A stretch of 64,000 bases of DNA, from the NCBI RefSeq assembly GCF_011400295.1, contig NZ_CP049859.1, positions 1,426,001 to 1,490,000 of the forward strand, in the 5' to 3' direction. The position numbers and the translations under genes were made by a program. This document shows, one piece after another, positions 41,685 to 51,604 of the stretch (the stretch's first letter is position 1; the number at the start of each line of letters is the position of its first letter). This stretch comes from Erysipelothrix sp. HDW6A. Lineage in GTDB: Bacteria; Bacillota_I; Bacilli_A; Erysipelotrichales; Erysipelotrichaceae. The notes under the pieces were generated by a model. That model ran no database searches. It had not been told where the DNA came from and saw only the letters and a program-made list of their open reading frames with translations.

Positions 41685-42538
41685 AGATACATCCTTTCAT
41701 CATATTTATGTACAAGAAATGCTCCTACGATACTGAGTACCGCAATTACAACTAATGCTATCATTACATTTGAGTAAAATGAATAACTAATATTTAATGT
41801 ACTTGCATCAAGACCTGCTTTACTTGCGAAAGTATTGATTACGATTCTCACGAGCACTTTACTAATAAACGTAAATACAAATAAGATAATTGCGATTGGA
41901 AGTAATTTTTTTATCCAGTCAAACTTGAGATTAAAGCCTATTAATGCAAGAACACTAATTCCCATAACAACTAAAGATACTGTCTTCCAAGTAGTACCTG
42001 CATTTTGAACATCATTTGCAAGATTAATCATTTTAATTTGTGAAGGAGTAAGTTGTTTCTGGACTTGGTTGATAACTTTCTCATAGACTGTCTTCACATC
42101 ATATCCCGTAACAACTTCTTGCATTCGTGTTTTAATTACTTCTTTAGTAATTGTTTTATTCGTAGCTTTTTCAATTGCTGGGGCATAAGTATCGATAAGA
42201 CCTGCAAGTTCTGCTTGCATATAAGCTTCATCAACAGTCATTGTTCCCTTTGCAATATCATTAATAACGGTATTTACTTGATTGTTTATTACTTTCTGTG
42301 TTTTAGGATCTGATGTAATCTGTTCGATAACTTCGGTAACTGTTTCTTTGTACTCTACTGGAACCATTTCTACAATTGGTTCTAATGAAGTAACGGCTTT
42401 AAGTTCTTCAACATATTCAGTTCCTTCAAATAATGCTCCCACATTCCCAGTAATGTCTAAACCAAAATTTAAATTAATAAAAACTAATGCTGATAACACT
42501 ATTAAACTTGAAAAAACGAAATTCCTAAACGCCTTCAT
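41681..42538 (-). CDS. Conserved-type membrane protein of unknown function
   Basis: 285 residues. A hydrophobic N-terminal segment (about 8-26) could be a signal anchor. A soluble, helical region of about 160 residues follows, and then three membrane helices: WKTVSLVVMGISVLALIGF, LLPIAIILFVFTFISKVLV and VMIALVVIAVLSIVGAFLV. I recognise no family. It is in one operon with the L7/L12-like membrane protein, so the two may work together at the membrane. Good ribosome binding site AGGAGG. Confidence 0.75.
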   Translation of the reverse strand: MKAFRNFVFSSLIVLSALVFINLNFGLDITGNVGALFEGTEYVEELKAVTSLEPIVEMVPVEYKETVTEVIEQITSDPKTQKVINNQVNTVINDIAKGTMTVDEAYMQAELAGLIDTYAPAIEKATNKTITKEVIKTRMQEVVTGYDVKTVYEKVINQVQKQLTPSQIKMINLANDVQNAGTTWKTVSLVVMGISVLALIGFNLKFDWIKKLLPIAIILFVFTFISKVLVRIVINTFASKAGLDASTLNISYSFYSNVMIALVVIAVLSIVGAFLVHKYDERMYL

Positions 42539-42658
42539 AAATGCCTCCTATAACACGACTGACTTATTAATCTTTGATAAAATATAGTTATTTTGTGTTG
42601 TTTTATTTGGATCAATGTATTGCTTGCAACTTTTCATTTTGAAAATTAGTTTTGATAT

Positions 42659-42683
42659 GGTTCGAGTCCTGCTACCTCTGCCA
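42659..42683 (+). other. 3' end remnant of a tRNA (tRNA-Gln-like)
   Basis: The 25 bases from GG-TTCGAGT follow exact tRNA spacing: T-loop TTCGAGT, five-base T-stem CCTGC, seven-base acceptor TACCTCT, discriminator G and CCA. The 5' two thirds of a tRNA are absent, and the bases before it do not pair with the T-stem. The 3' sequence resembles bacterial tRNA-Gln. The rest of the 281-base gap (42539-42819) holds no gene that I can see. Confidence 0.5.
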
Positions 42684-42792
42684 TATTCATTTTTTGTGCG
42701 TAAATTTCACTTAGATTATAGTTTACTCGTAAAATATATTATCATTATACCACTTTAAAGTTCTTTTTATTTACTTTATATACAAATCTTTA

Positions 42793-42821
42793 GAAAGAAA
42801 AGAGACCAATCTTGGTCTCTT
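42793..42821 (-). terminator. hemW terminator
   Basis: On the minus strand AAGAGACCAA-GA-TTGGTCTCTT followed by TTCTTTC; the stem overlaps the hemW stop codon. Confidence 0.75.
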
Positions 42822-43923
42822 ATTCATCACCTAAAATATCCATAAACGGAAGTAAGACATCATCAAGCATTACATAGCCTTCAAAAGTCGTCATAATTCC
42901 TTCTTCTGTAGCTAAAAGAAGCTTTTTATTAACACCTTCTTGAATGGCATCTTGAAACACTGATTGCATCGATACACCGAATCGTTCTTCAAACCTACGG
43001 TATTCTATACCTTCTCGTATTCTTAGTCCCATCATTACAAATTCAAACATTTCATCTTCTAAACTTAAGTCGATAACTTCTTTGAATGCATCTTTTTGGA
43101 GGTATTCTCCAAGTCGCACAGTCCATGTTTTACGTTGATGATCTACTTTCAGACTAGAACCTGGACCGAGTGCATAAAAATCTTCGTATCGCCAATAGAC
43201 TTGATTATGTTCGCTTCGTCGTCCAGGTAGTGCAAAGTTTGATATTTCATAGTGTTCATATCCTGCTTCAGTCATCATCTCAATACACGTTAGAAACATT
43301 TCAGTCTCAAGTTCAATTGGAACTTGTTTTATTCCACGTCGTCCAAACAATGAGTTTGGCTCAACTGTTAATGCATAGATTGAAACATGATCAGGTTGTA
43401 GTGAAAGAACATCGCTAATCGATGTCTTAAAACTTTCTAAAGACTGACCTGGTAAACCATACATAAGGTCTAGTGATATATTATGAATCCCTACTTCACG
43501 AAGTAAAGTGACACCCTTACCGACATCATAAAACTTATGGTGACGTCCAATCGATTCTAACAAGTCATCATTTGATGTTTGCACCCCTAAACTCATTCGG
43601 TTGACTCCATATGAGTGTAATAGCGATACTTTTTCAAACGTAAGGTTTTCTGGGTTCCCTTCAAAGGTCCATTCATACTTACTTGCAAGGTGTGGTTTCA
43701 ATGCTTGTAACAAGGCTTCTAACTGATCAAATTCTAATGAAGTAGGTGTTCCTCCACCAACATAGATTGTCTCTAAATCATTTGGTAAGGCGTTAATTTG
43801 TTGAATCAAACGTATCATAAAGTCGTCTGAAATTACGCGACCATACTTAAATCTTGTAAAGTCACAGTAACCACAAATATGATCACAGAACGGAATATGT
43901 ACATATAATGCTTTAGTACTCAC
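42820..43923 (-). CDS. hemW: Heme chaperone HemW (radical SAM)
   Basis: Related to oxygen-independent coproporphyrinogen oxidase but belongs to the HemW group that binds heme. The 4Fe-4S motif CxxxCxxC is C13, C17, C20 in HIPFCDHICGYCDF; HemW has this three-Cys form, whereas HemN has an additional Cys. YVGGGTPTSL, GVQTSNDDLLESIGRHH and YEISNFALPGRRSEHNQVYW are family blocks. 367 residues. The start overlaps the MazG-like gene by 11 bases. Confidence 0.94.
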   Translation of the reverse strand: MSTKALYVHIPFCDHICGYCDFTRFKYGRVISDDFMIRLIQQINALPNDLETIYVGGGTPTSLEFDQLEALLQALKPHLASKYEWTFEGNPENLTFEKVSLLHSYGVNRMSLGVQTSNDDLLESIGRHHKFYDVGKGVTLLREVGIHNISLDLMYGLPGQSLESFKTSISDVLSLQPDHVSIYALTVEPNSLFGRRGIKQVPIELETEMFLTCIEMMTEAGYEHYEISNFALPGRRSEHNQVYWRYEDFYALGPGSSLKVDHQRKTWTVRLGEYLQKDAFKEVIDLSLEDEMFEFVMMGLRIREGIEYRRFEERFGVSMQSVFQDAIQEGVNKKLLLATEEGIMTTFEGYVMLDDVLLPFMDILGDE

Positions 43924-44176
43924 GCTTCATCACCTCTTGAATCTTCGTTTCGATGAGAGTTTCTACATCGTAATTCTTATCAATGCAAATAGCGAATGCA
44001 TACATTAACACATCCGCTAGTTCTTTTTGAAATGCTTCTTCATCTTCATTTAGACTTTCAATAAGTTCTAATGACTCTTCTTGGATAGCATTTACCATAA
44101 ATTCAATTGTATCTGTTTCATCCCAAGAGAAATGCTTTCGCATCTCTTGGATTTGCTCAAATATTCTACTATTCAT
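43913..44176 (-). CDS. MazG-like nucleotide pyrophosphohydrolase
   Basis: 87-residue all-alpha NTP-PPase domain. The metal-binding motif EESLELIE (residues 33-40) and [19 protein letters not shown] (52-70) match the E-x-x-E...E-x-x-D pattern of MazG-type enzymes that remove damaged nucleotides. It overlaps lepA by eight bases and hemW by 11, so all three are coupled. Confidence 0.88.
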   Translation of the reverse strand: MNSRIFEQIQEMRKHFSWDETDTIEFMVNAIQEESLELIESLNEDEEAFQKELADVLMYAFAICIDKNYDVETLIETKIQEVMKREY

Positions 44177-45971
44177 CGTCCATTGATAAAACGGCCATGA
44201 ATGCTTCTTGAGGTATTTCTACGCTACCAACTTGCTTCATGCGTTTCTTACCTTCTTTTTGCTTCTCAAGAAGTTTTTTCTTACGACTGATATCCCCACC
44301 ATAACATTTCGCAATAACGTTTTTACGTAATGCTTTAATAGTTGATCGCGCAATAACTTTTTGGTTAATTGCAGCCTGGATAGGAACTTCAAATTGTTGT
44401 CTTGGAATTAATGTTCTCAGTTTATCGGTAATTGCTTTACCACGATGGTATGCAAAGTCACGGTGCACAATTGTTGAAAGAGCATCCACAACCTCGCCAT
44501 TAAGAAGGATATCCATCTTAACGAGTTTGGATGTTTGATAGCCAATAAACTCGTAATCAAAAGAAGCATAACCTCGTGTTGATGACTTTAATTTATCAAA
44601 GAAATCAAAAACAATTTCAACAAGCGGTAAGTTATAAATAATGTTCATACGTGATGAGTCAATCGCTTGCATATCAACATAGACTCCACGTTTGTTTTGG
44701 CAAAGCTCCATAACTGCACCAACATATTCTGACGGAACAATAACTTGGGCTTTTACAAAAGGTTCTTCAACATGGTCTATAACGTTTGAAATAGGCATCT
44801 TCGAAGGGTTATCAATCTTTATCATCTCACCATTTGTTTGGTGAACATGGAATTCTACAGATGGTGCTGTTGCAATGAGGTCAAATTGGAATTCTCTTTC
44901 AAGGCGTTCTTGAATAACGTCCATATGGAGTAGACCAAGGAATCCACATCGGAATCCAAAACCTAGAGCTTGAGATGTTTCTGGTTCAAACACAAGTGAA
45001 GAGTCATTGAGCGACATCTTTTCAAGTGCTTCACGTAAATCTGTATAGCGTTTTGAATCAATTGGATATAATCCACAGTAAACCATTGGATTAAGTTTAC
45101 GATAACCAGGTAAAGCTTTTTCTGCAGGATTATCTTTCAGTGTAATGGTATCCCCTACTGAAACTTCACGAATGGATTTAATTGAAGCACTAATCCACCC
45201 TACTTCACCAGTGACTAGTTCTTTTTTCTTCACTTCTTTAGGATTACGAATACCGAGTTCTGTTACTTCAAAGACAGCTCCCGATTCCATAAACTGAATT
45301 TCATCGCCAACTTTTACGTGTCCTTCTTCAATACGGACATACACAATAACACCGCGGTATGAATCGTAAATTGAATCAAAGACTAGCGCTTTAAGTGGTG
45401 CATTATTATCACCACGTGGAGCGGGTATTTTCTGAACAATTGCTTCTAATACTTGATCTATATTGAGCCCTGTTTTTGCAGAGATTAACGGCGCATCACT
45501 TGCATCGATTCCTAAAACGTCTTCAATTTCTTGTTTTACACGTTCTGGATCTGCTGATGGTAAATCAATCTTATTGATAACAACCATTATTTCCAAATCG
45601 TTCTCGATAGCTAAATAAGCATTCGCAAGTGTTTGAGCTTGAATACCTTGAGTTGCATCGACGATTAAAATAGCACCTTCACAAGCTGCTAATGATCGTG
45701 ATACCTCATAGGTGAAGTCAACGTGACCTGGAGTATCTATCAAATGGAAAATATAATCCTCGCCATCTTTGGCGTGATATTTAAGTTGAACAGCATTAAG
45801 TTTTATCGTAATACCACGTTCACGTTCAAGATCAAGTTGATCAAGAAGTTGACTTTGCATATCACGATTGCTAACTGTTTCCGTACTTTCTAAAATACGG
45901 TCTGCTAATGTAGACTTACCATGGTCTATATGAGCAATAATTGAAAAATTTCGAATGTTTTTTTGATTCAT
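44169..45971 (-). CDS. lepA: Elongation factor 4 (LepA)
   Basis: Ribosome-associated GTPase that back-translocates or assists in ribosome assembly. G1 is AHIDHGKST (residues 13-21), G3 DTPGH, G4 NKID, G5 SAKTG; the LepA-specific C-terminal domain has [26 protein letters not shown] and the end [25 protein letters not shown]. 600 residues is exact for the family. Confidence 0.98.
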   Translation of the reverse strand: MNQKNIRNFSIIAHIDHGKSTLADRILESTETVSNRDMQSQLLDQLDLERERGITIKLNAVQLKYHAKDGEDYIFHLIDTPGHVDFTYEVSRSLAACEGAILIVDATQGIQAQTLANAYLAIENDLEIMVVINKIDLPSADPERVKQEIEDVLGIDASDAPLISAKTGLNIDQVLEAIVQKIPAPRGDNNAPLKALVFDSIYDSYRGVIVYVRIEEGHVKVGDEIQFMESGAVFEVTELGIRNPKEVKKKELVTGEVGWISASIKSIREVSVGDTITLKDNPAEKALPGYRKLNPMVYCGLYPIDSKRYTDLREALEKMSLNDSSLVFEPETSQALGFGFRCGFLGLLHMDVIQERLEREFQFDLIATAPSVEFHVHQTNGEMIKIDNPSKMPISNVIDHVEEPFVKAQVIVPSEYVGAVMELCQNKRGVYVDMQAIDSSRMNIIYNLPLVEIVFDFFDKLKSSTRGYASFDYEFIGYQTSKLVKMDILLNGEVVDALSTIVHRDFAYHRGKAITDKLRTLIPRQQFEVPIQAAINQKVIARSTIKALRKNVIAKCYGGDISRKKKLLEKQKEGKKRMKQVGSVEIPQEAFMAVLSMDDE

Positions 45972-46486
45972 GTATCTAAACCCCTAAGCTGCGTAACCAT
46001 TTTATTGAATTTCGGATATACTACGGTTACTATCATAGCTGAAACGACTCCTTGGCCAATATTACTTCCTAATGAAATAAAGAAAGCACCAATGCCCATG
46101 AGCATAATACCATCAACAATTGCATAAGATAGAGCCATTACAAGCCCTCCTGCAAAGAATGGAATAAAGTATTTGTTAGTATTTAAGTAACGTCTTAATA
46201 GATATATGACGATTACTTCTAATATTTTAATAAAGAAAGTAAATGGTGCATAGATTAAATATCCTGCAAAGATATCTGCTAATGCACTACCAACACCTGC
46301 TGCAACAACGGCTCCTCTAAATGGAAGTACAAGTGTTGCAAGCATAATTGCTGAGTCTCCTAGATTAATATATCCAGAAGAAGGACTCGGAATTCGAATC
46401 ATAAATGTAAGGCTCGTAATAACTGCTGTAAATATACCGATTAGTGCTAATGTTTGTGTTCTTTTTGCTTCGTATTTTTCACTCAT
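45968..46486 (-). CDS. ECF transporter S component (substrate unknown)
   Basis: Membrane protein of 172 residues with five to six helices. [51 protein letters not shown] is characteristic of the S components of energy-coupling factor vitamin transporters (HmpT/pyridine- or pantothenate-type subgroup). The substrate cannot be told from this. The start overlaps fmt by four bases and the stop overlaps lepA by four. It needs the shared EcfA/EcfT module, which is not in the window. Confidence 0.82.
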   Translation of the reverse strand: MSEKYEAKRTQTLALIGIFTAVITSLTFMIRIPSPSSGYINLGDSAIMLATLVLPFRGAVVAAGVGSALADIFAGYLIYAPFTFFIKILEVIVIYLLRRYLNTNKYFIPFFAGGLVMALSYAIVDGIMLMGIGAFFISLGSNIGQGVVSAMIVTVVYPKFNKMVTQLRGLDT

Positions 46487-47408
46487 AAGAAAACCTTCCC
46501 TGTCCAGTCTCTACCGACTCCATTAGCAATGTCTTTAACATCCATTGCTTGTTTCCCCTCAGTTTGTAAACGTTTTAGAATCACAACACCATCAATGCAA
46601 GCAACTTCTATTCCCTCAGTTGTTACTTTGAGAATCGTACCTGCTGGTTCGTTTACCTTTTTGTGTTGATACTCTGCCGCATGTAATTTAACACGTTTTT
46701 CATCCAAGATACCATAACCAACCGGCCATGGAACAAGACCTCTTATATGGTTATATACATCTTTTACATGACGATTAAAGCTAATAAATTCATCTTCTTT
46801 CTTAATGGTATATGCAAGTGTAACCTGTGGTTCATCTTGTTCAATTGATGTAAGTTCTCCTGCTAGATACTTTTTAAGATCCTCATGAATTAATACCTGG
46901 GATGCTTTCATTAATTTTGCTTCCACATCTCCCATAGTATCTTTATCTTCAATTGATACAGATTGCTTTGCAATCATATCTCCACTATCCATACCTACAT
47001 CCATATGCATAAGTGTTACACCTGTCTCTGTTTCACCACGAATGATTGACCAGTGAATAGGTGCTCCCCACGAAACTTGGGTAGTAAGGATGCGTGTACA
47101 TTAAGACATCCTTTATTAGGATAATCAAGAATAACTTTTGGAACAATTTGTCCATAAGCACATGTAACAATCAAATCTGGTTCTAAGTCTAAGACATCTT
47201 GATATTCTTTACGAATAGATTCTGGTTGCAATACTACTAAGTTGTTTAACAAAGCCAATTCTTTTATTGGCGATGGTTTTAGAATTTGCTTACGACCAAA
47301 AGGTCTATCTGGCTGTGTTACAACTCCAACAACATCATACTTATCATCCAGTAACTGTTGAAGAACAACACATGAAAAAGGGGTCGTCCCCATAAATACG
47401 ATACGCAT
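46483..47408 (-). CDS. fmt: Methionyl-tRNA formyltransferase (frameshifted)
   Basis: Formylates initiator Met-tRNA. Start at 47408 ([12 protein letters not shown]) after AGGAAG. The formyl-folate domain has [12 protein letters not shown], where the frame shifts: the plus-strand run CCCC at 47066-47069 needs one more C, which gives [32 protein letters not shown] as expected and joins the C-terminal part to 46483. The repaired length is about 309 residues. Deleting fmt is severely harmful in most bacteria, so a sequence error is likely. Confidence 0.94.
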
Positions 47409-47560
47409 ATTTATCACTTCCTACGTTGTATTATACCATGACTCACGGTCAAGTTAAAAGAATAGTTAATCAAAAGAAAGGCTAATTAGTAAGACCTTTT
47501 CAGTAACTTATCACTTTTACAAGCTAATTCGTGCTAAGATTATAGAAAGGAGGTATTATT

Positions 47561-47824
47561 ATGCCACAAATTGAAAGTCAAGCAAAGCGTGTTCTTACCA
47601 ATCGTAAAGCACAGTTACGTAATCGTTCACAAAAATCAGCATTGCGTACAGAGATCCGTAGTTTACATTCAGCAATTGAGGCTAATGATGTTGAAACTGC
47701 TCAGCAAATTCTTAACACCATTAACAGCAAGTTGGATCAAGGTGTGACAAGTAATATTCATCACAAAAACTTTGCGAGTCGCCAAAAATCGACATATGCA
47801 AAACTCGTAAACTCAATTTCTTAA
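47561..47824 (+). CDS. rpsT: 30S ribosomal protein S20
   Basis: Primary 16S-binding protein of 87 residues. It is basic and helical, with RVLTNRKAQLRNRSQKSALRTEIR at the N-terminus and KNFASRQKSTYAKLVNSI at the end, both typical of S20. AAAGGAGG lies seven bases before the ATG. It is convergent with holA, the usual neighbour in Bacillota. Confidence 0.96.
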   Translation: MPQIESQAKRVLTNRKAQLRNRSQKSALRTEIRSLHSAIEANDVETAQQILNTINSKLDQGVTSNIHHKNFASRQKSTYAKLVNSIS

Positions 47825-47830
47825 TTAGAA

Positions 47831-47866
47831 AAGTTGAAGTCTTCAAATCAAGACCTCAACTTTTTT
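47831..47866 (+). terminator. Terminator between rpsT and holA
   Basis: AAGTTGAAGTCTT and AAGACCTCAACTT form a stem with one mismatch, followed by TTTTTT. It can serve both converging genes. Confidence 0.85.
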
Positions 47867-48800
47867 ATTGCGTTACATTAATTAGAAACATTTCAAATGC
47901 TATAAAGCGATCTACTAAGCCTGACTTAACTTTCTGGTCGAGTTCTGCAAGTTCATTAAGTAAATCCATTATTTTCTTGGGATTTGCTTGTTGATTTCTT
48001 GTAAGATAGTAGGCTTGCTTTTCAGACATCCCAAGTTGTTCTGCTATCATCGCGCTTGAATATTGGGATTCAATCAATGCATTAACTTGATACATTCTTC
48101 GAAGACCTGCTGCAACCATCCCTACTAATGCTAATGGATCAATTTTCAAATTGAGAAAATCTTGATACAAAGAGAAGACACGTTCTTTGTCTTTTTTTAC
48201 TATAGCATCACTCAAGGCAAAGATATTGTCGTCAATATTTTTAGCCACCAAGAGTTCGATATCATTACTTGTAATTTCTCGATCAAGCACTTCAAACTTA
48301 TCCATTTCATTTCGTATTTTTGATAAATCGTCACCCACTCGATCTAAGAACTCAAAAATTACACTCTGTTTCATTTTAATATTTCTTTTCTTTATTTCAC
48401 TTCGAACATATTCATTAACAAGATCTGTTGAATTTGTAAGCGCATGGACGCGTGAATTCTTATCAAGATACTTTTTAAGCGCTGACTTCGCTAAGAGTTT
48501 CTTCTCTAAGTTAATAATTAAGTGAACAGAATCTGGAACTTTTTGAACTAGTTCGAGAAGTATGTCTTCAGTTTCTTTCTTCATTTCTTTTTCTCGTGTT
48601 GTTAATACCACAATCTTACGAGTATCAAATAGAGATATCGTTTGAATTGCTTCAGCAACACTATTAAACGAGAAGCCTCGTTCAATCATATCAAAACGAA
48701 CAATCTCCTCAGTTGAAAAAGTAGCAACCTCCTCATCAATTAATTGTTTAATTTTTTCTTTTACTAAAAAATCATTATTACTCACGATTAAGTCAATCAT
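47865..48800 (-). CDS. holA: DNA polymerase III delta subunit
   Basis: Clamp-loader subunit that opens the beta clamp. 311 residues; domain order is an N-terminal AAA+-like region without a P-loop (IDLIVSNNDFLVKEKIKQLI), DKFEVLDREITSNDIELLVAKNIDDNIFALSDAIVKKD in the middle and an all-helical collar at the end. The start overlaps comEC by four bases, the common comEA-comEC-holA arrangement. Confidence 0.92.
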   Translation of the reverse strand: MIDLIVSNNDFLVKEKIKQLIDEEVATFSTEEIVRFDMIERGFSFNSVAEAIQTISLFDTRKIVVLTTREKEMKKETEDILLELVQKVPDSVHLIINLEKKLLAKSALKKYLDKNSRVHALTNSTDLVNEYVRSEIKKRNIKMKQSVIFEFLDRVGDDLSKIRNEMDKFEVLDREITSNDIELLVAKNIDDNIFALSDAIVKKDKERVFSLYQDFLNLKIDPLALVGMVAAGLRRMYQVNALIESQYSSAMIAEQLGMSEKQAYYLTRNQQANPKKIMDLLNELAELDQKVKSGLVDRFIAFEMFLINVTQ

Positions 48801-50584
48801 TTTATCACCAAATCTATTATATCAAACATCCCTCTCGATGTATTGATGAATTGATAGAATGGGGTCATTATTATTGTGATTGATCCCTCTTGTGACGTTT
48901 GAATTGCTGTTGTTCCAGTATTATGAAGCGCCCTTAGCACACTTGCATGAGGATGACCGTAGACACTGGGCTTCGAGCTAATAATTGCATAGCGTGGTTT
49001 AATATGTTTCAAAAACTCTAAATCAGTAGATGTCTTTGAACCATGGTGACCACATTTCAAAATACTAACTGATAAGTTATCGTATTTACTAACAATATCA
49101 AATTCTTGATGAATTCCAGCATCTCCCATAAAGAGAACACCTGTATAACTTAGTAAAATAAGTGAGTTTTCATTAATATCATCATATTTATTTTCTTCTA
49201 ATATCTGGATAAAAAAGTCGATTTCCTCGCCTTTCTCAGTAATTTTTTGGCCTCCGAAGTCTCTAACTAAACGATTCATGTTCTCACTATGATCACCATC
49301 CTCATGAGTGATTACTATCTGATCAATGCTACGAATCCCTAGTTTATATAAAGTGCTTTTTAAGCTGTAATAAGCATGACTTCTTCCAGTATCAATGACA
49401 GTAGTGTAAGAGTTATAGGCTTGTTGAACGATTGAAGCATCCCCTTGCCCAACATCTACAAAGGTATATCTTGCAAACGGAAAATACATCATCCACAAAA
49501 CTAATAAACACGTAGAAAAATAGAGAATTTTTTTCTTACCCAAGTAAGCTATACAGAAAATTATCAGAAGCATCATAAAATTAGGCATTCCCACTATCAA
49601 GAATCTTCTGAGAACATTGTGATTTAGGTGACCATAATATCGCTCAAGAATAAAATAGACTAAATCAAAAGGTTTACTATAAACTGGAGCACCCAGAGCA
49701 GTAATAAATAACAAACCATGAAGCGTTTTGGTAACTGGATATAGAGAGTGCTCAAGAAAAGAATATTGATATCGAACTCTCAAACTAACAAGTAATTGAG
49801 TGAATATTCGAGGAATGTTTTCAAAGCGATGTGATAAAGAATGAACAAGATATACTCCAAACGATAACCAAAATGATATATATCGTGTTGCATTTGGATA
49901 GAGTAACAACAAGATAATTATTTGCATTTCTTTATTTCTGAGATTTTTTAAGTAAAGCCTTACAACATTGAAAGTTAGCCCAAATATTAATGTGAATAAG
50001 ATGTCAATTACTTTTCTCGTTACTCCTGCATTCTTCCTCCCAATAATAGGAGTTATTAAAGCAACTACAATCCAATGAAAACCCGAAAGTTGTAATGATA
50101 ACGAATTTGATATAGAACTCTCATCATTATAAACACCATAAAGAGTATTTTTAAAACGCTGATCCACACTTACATACTTCCAAATTTTTGTTTTTAAGCC
50201 TGAACCTTCCTCAAGACATTCGATTTCTGCTTTATTCACTTGATACATGAGACGATTTATAGCGATATCACGTTTCTTTATCTCACCTGTTACTTTCACC
50301 TTATCACCAAGATTTCCATGATAAAGCTTATTTACAGCAATTCTTTGGGTATCAGTCTCAACAATCATTGAATCTGCTTGTATCTCTACTACCTCTCCAA
50401 TTATCAAAGATGGTTTAGGATACCAATAAGACATTACAAAAAATATGAGTAACAGAATGATATGGAAAATGATTTTTCTTCTATGGTGAAATCGCAGAGT
50501 GAAATATACAAAGACAAAGGAAATCTGCAAATATAAATTTCCATGCGTAATCGAAAGAAGTGTAAGCAGATACATCAAAGACAT
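48797..50584 (-). CDS. comEC: DNA uptake channel protein ComEC/Rec2
   Basis: Inner membrane channel for single-stranded DNA during natural transformation. About three N-terminal helices, an OB-fold (residues 60-130: GEVVEIQADSMIVE), a Competence domain with many helices (about 165-385) and a C-terminal metallo-beta-lactamase-like domain: VDVGQGDASIVQ, THEDGDHSEN, LKCGHHGSKTSTD. 595 residues is short against the usual 700 or more. Whether this strain is competent is not known; comK/comG are not in the window. Confidence 0.92.
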   Translation of the reverse strand: MSLMYLLTLLSITHGNLYLQISFVFVYFTLRFHHRRKIIFHIILLLIFFVMSYWYPKPSLIIGEVVEIQADSMIVETDTQRIAVNKLYHGNLGDKVKVTGEIKKRDIAINRLMYQVNKAEIECLEEGSGLKTKIWKYVSVDQRFKNTLYGVYNDESSISNSLSLQLSGFHWIVVALITPIIGRKNAGVTRKVIDILFTLIFGLTFNVVRLYLKNLRNKEMQIIILLLLYPNATRYISFWLSFGVYLVHSLSHRFENIPRIFTQLLVSLRVRYQYSFLEHSLYPVTKTLHGLLFITALGAPVYSKPFDLVYFILERYYGHLNHNVLRRFLIVGMPNFMMLLIIFCIAYLGKKKILYFSTCLLVLWMMYFPFARYTFVDVGQGDASIVQQAYNSYTTVIDTGRSHAYYSLKSTLYKLGIRSIDQIVITHEDGDHSENMNRLVRDFGGQKITEKGEEIDFFIQILEENKYDDINENSLILLSYTGVLFMGDAGIHQEFDIVSKYDNLSVSILKCGHHGSKTSTDLEFLKHIKPRYAIISSKPSVYGHPHASVLRALHNTGTTAIQTSQEGSITIIMTPFYQFINTSRGMFDIIDLVIK

Positions 50585-51048
50585 ATAAAGTCTTTGACTC
50601 CATCGAATTTTTTATCGCCAAATCCTTTAACATTTTTGAGATCTTCTAAATCTTGAAAGCTACGTATATTTTCACGATAATCGATAATTTGCTGAGCAAG
50701 TGATGGACCCACGCCATTCAGTTCCATTAACTCCTCTAGTGTTGCACTATTTATGGATATTAGAGGTGTTTCTTTATACTTACTTATCGTAATAACATCT
50801 CTATGAGCTAGTATCTTACTTCGATTCAACTTACTTAAATCCATGGATTCATTGATATCGATACGTTCTAAAAGTTCATCCATCGTCGCATATGGTTCCA
50901 AGGTATATATTTGGACCTCATTTTCGTAAATGACACTTACATCAATACTATCTCTTTGAATATCTTGAATACCATGTGTATCTCTAATTCCTAAGTAAGA
51001 TGTATAGATTACTCCCGCAATACACAATAAAAAAAGAACACGTTGCAT
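50575..51048 (-). CDS. comEA: DNA receptor ComEA
   Basis: Membrane-tethered DNA-binding protein that hands DNA to ComEC. An N-terminal hydrophobic anchor (residues 3-18), a SLBB-like middle domain (about 40-90) and tandem helix-hairpin-helix motifs: INSATLEELMELNGVGPSLAQQIIDYR and DLEDLKNVKGFGDKKFDGVKDFI. 157 residues. It overlaps comEC by ten bases. Confidence 0.93.
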   Translation of the reverse strand: MQRVLFLLCIAGVIYTSYLGIRDTHGIQDIQRDSIDVSVIYENEVQIYTLEPYATMDELLERIDINESMDLSKLNRSKILAHRDVITISKYKETPLISINSATLEELMELNGVGPSLAQQIIDYRENIRSFQDLEDLKNVKGFGDKKFDGVKDFICL

Positions 51049-51102
51049 TGAATCACCTCATTATAAAGTGTGGTATCAATACATCGTGTCCTTAAAATTA
51101 TA

Positions 51103-51582
51103 TTATTTTATTGCTAGAATCTTAACTTGGTATGGTTCGTCAACAGCAACTTCAACTACATCTCCAACTTTAGATTCAAGCATTGCTTGAGCTAATGGAG
51201 AAACGTTTGATAGTCGACCATTTTCTGGATCAGCTTCTACTGAACCAACAATAGTAAATGTTTCTTCAATTTCCATTTCCATGTCATAGATAGTAACAGT
51301 AGCTCCTAAAGCAACTGTTTTATGTTTCTTCTTAGCATTAATATCAATAATCTCAACTTTTGATATTGTTGCTTCAAGCTCACGAATACGAGCCTCTACA
51401 CGTGCTTGACGATCACGGGCTGCATCATAATCAGCATTCTCTGACAAGTCACCTTGTGCACGAGCTGCTTTTAGATCCTCAATAACGTCAGGACGTTCGA
51501 CATCAATTAAATGACGTAACTCACGATTAAGTTCATCCAATCCCTCTTGGGTTACTGGAATTCTTTCATTTCTTTCACTCAT
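51103..51582 (-). CDS. greA: Transcription elongation factor GreA
   Basis: Reactivates stalled RNA polymerase by promoting transcript cleavage. Start at 51582 (MSERNERIPVTQEGL) after GAGGAG; an upstream in-frame ATG at 51615 runs into the udk gene. The N-terminal coiled coil carries DLSENADYDAARDRQARVEARI with the tip acidic residues, and the C-terminal FKBP-like domain has VGSVEADPENGRLSNVSPLAQAMLESKVGD. 159 residues. Confidence 0.97.
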   Translation of the reverse strand: MSERNERIPVTQEGLDELNRELRHLIDVERPDVIEDLKAARAQGDLSENADYDAARDRQARVEARIRELEATISKVEIIDINAKKKHKTVALGATVTIYDMEMEIEETFTIVGSVEADPENGRLSNVSPLAQAMLESKVGDVVEVAVDEPYQVKILAIK

Positions 51583-51604
51583 GTTATCACTCCTCAAAAT
51601 TGAA

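Noticed and set aside
42684..42819. Remains of an integrated element next to the tRNA-like remnant
   Set aside because: The bases up to hemW are A/T rich without an integrase, repeats or reading frames.
47418..47560. Clear sigma-A promoter for rpsT
   Set aside because: TTTACA and an A/T-rich hexamer near 47540 can be paired only with poor fit, so I do not list it.
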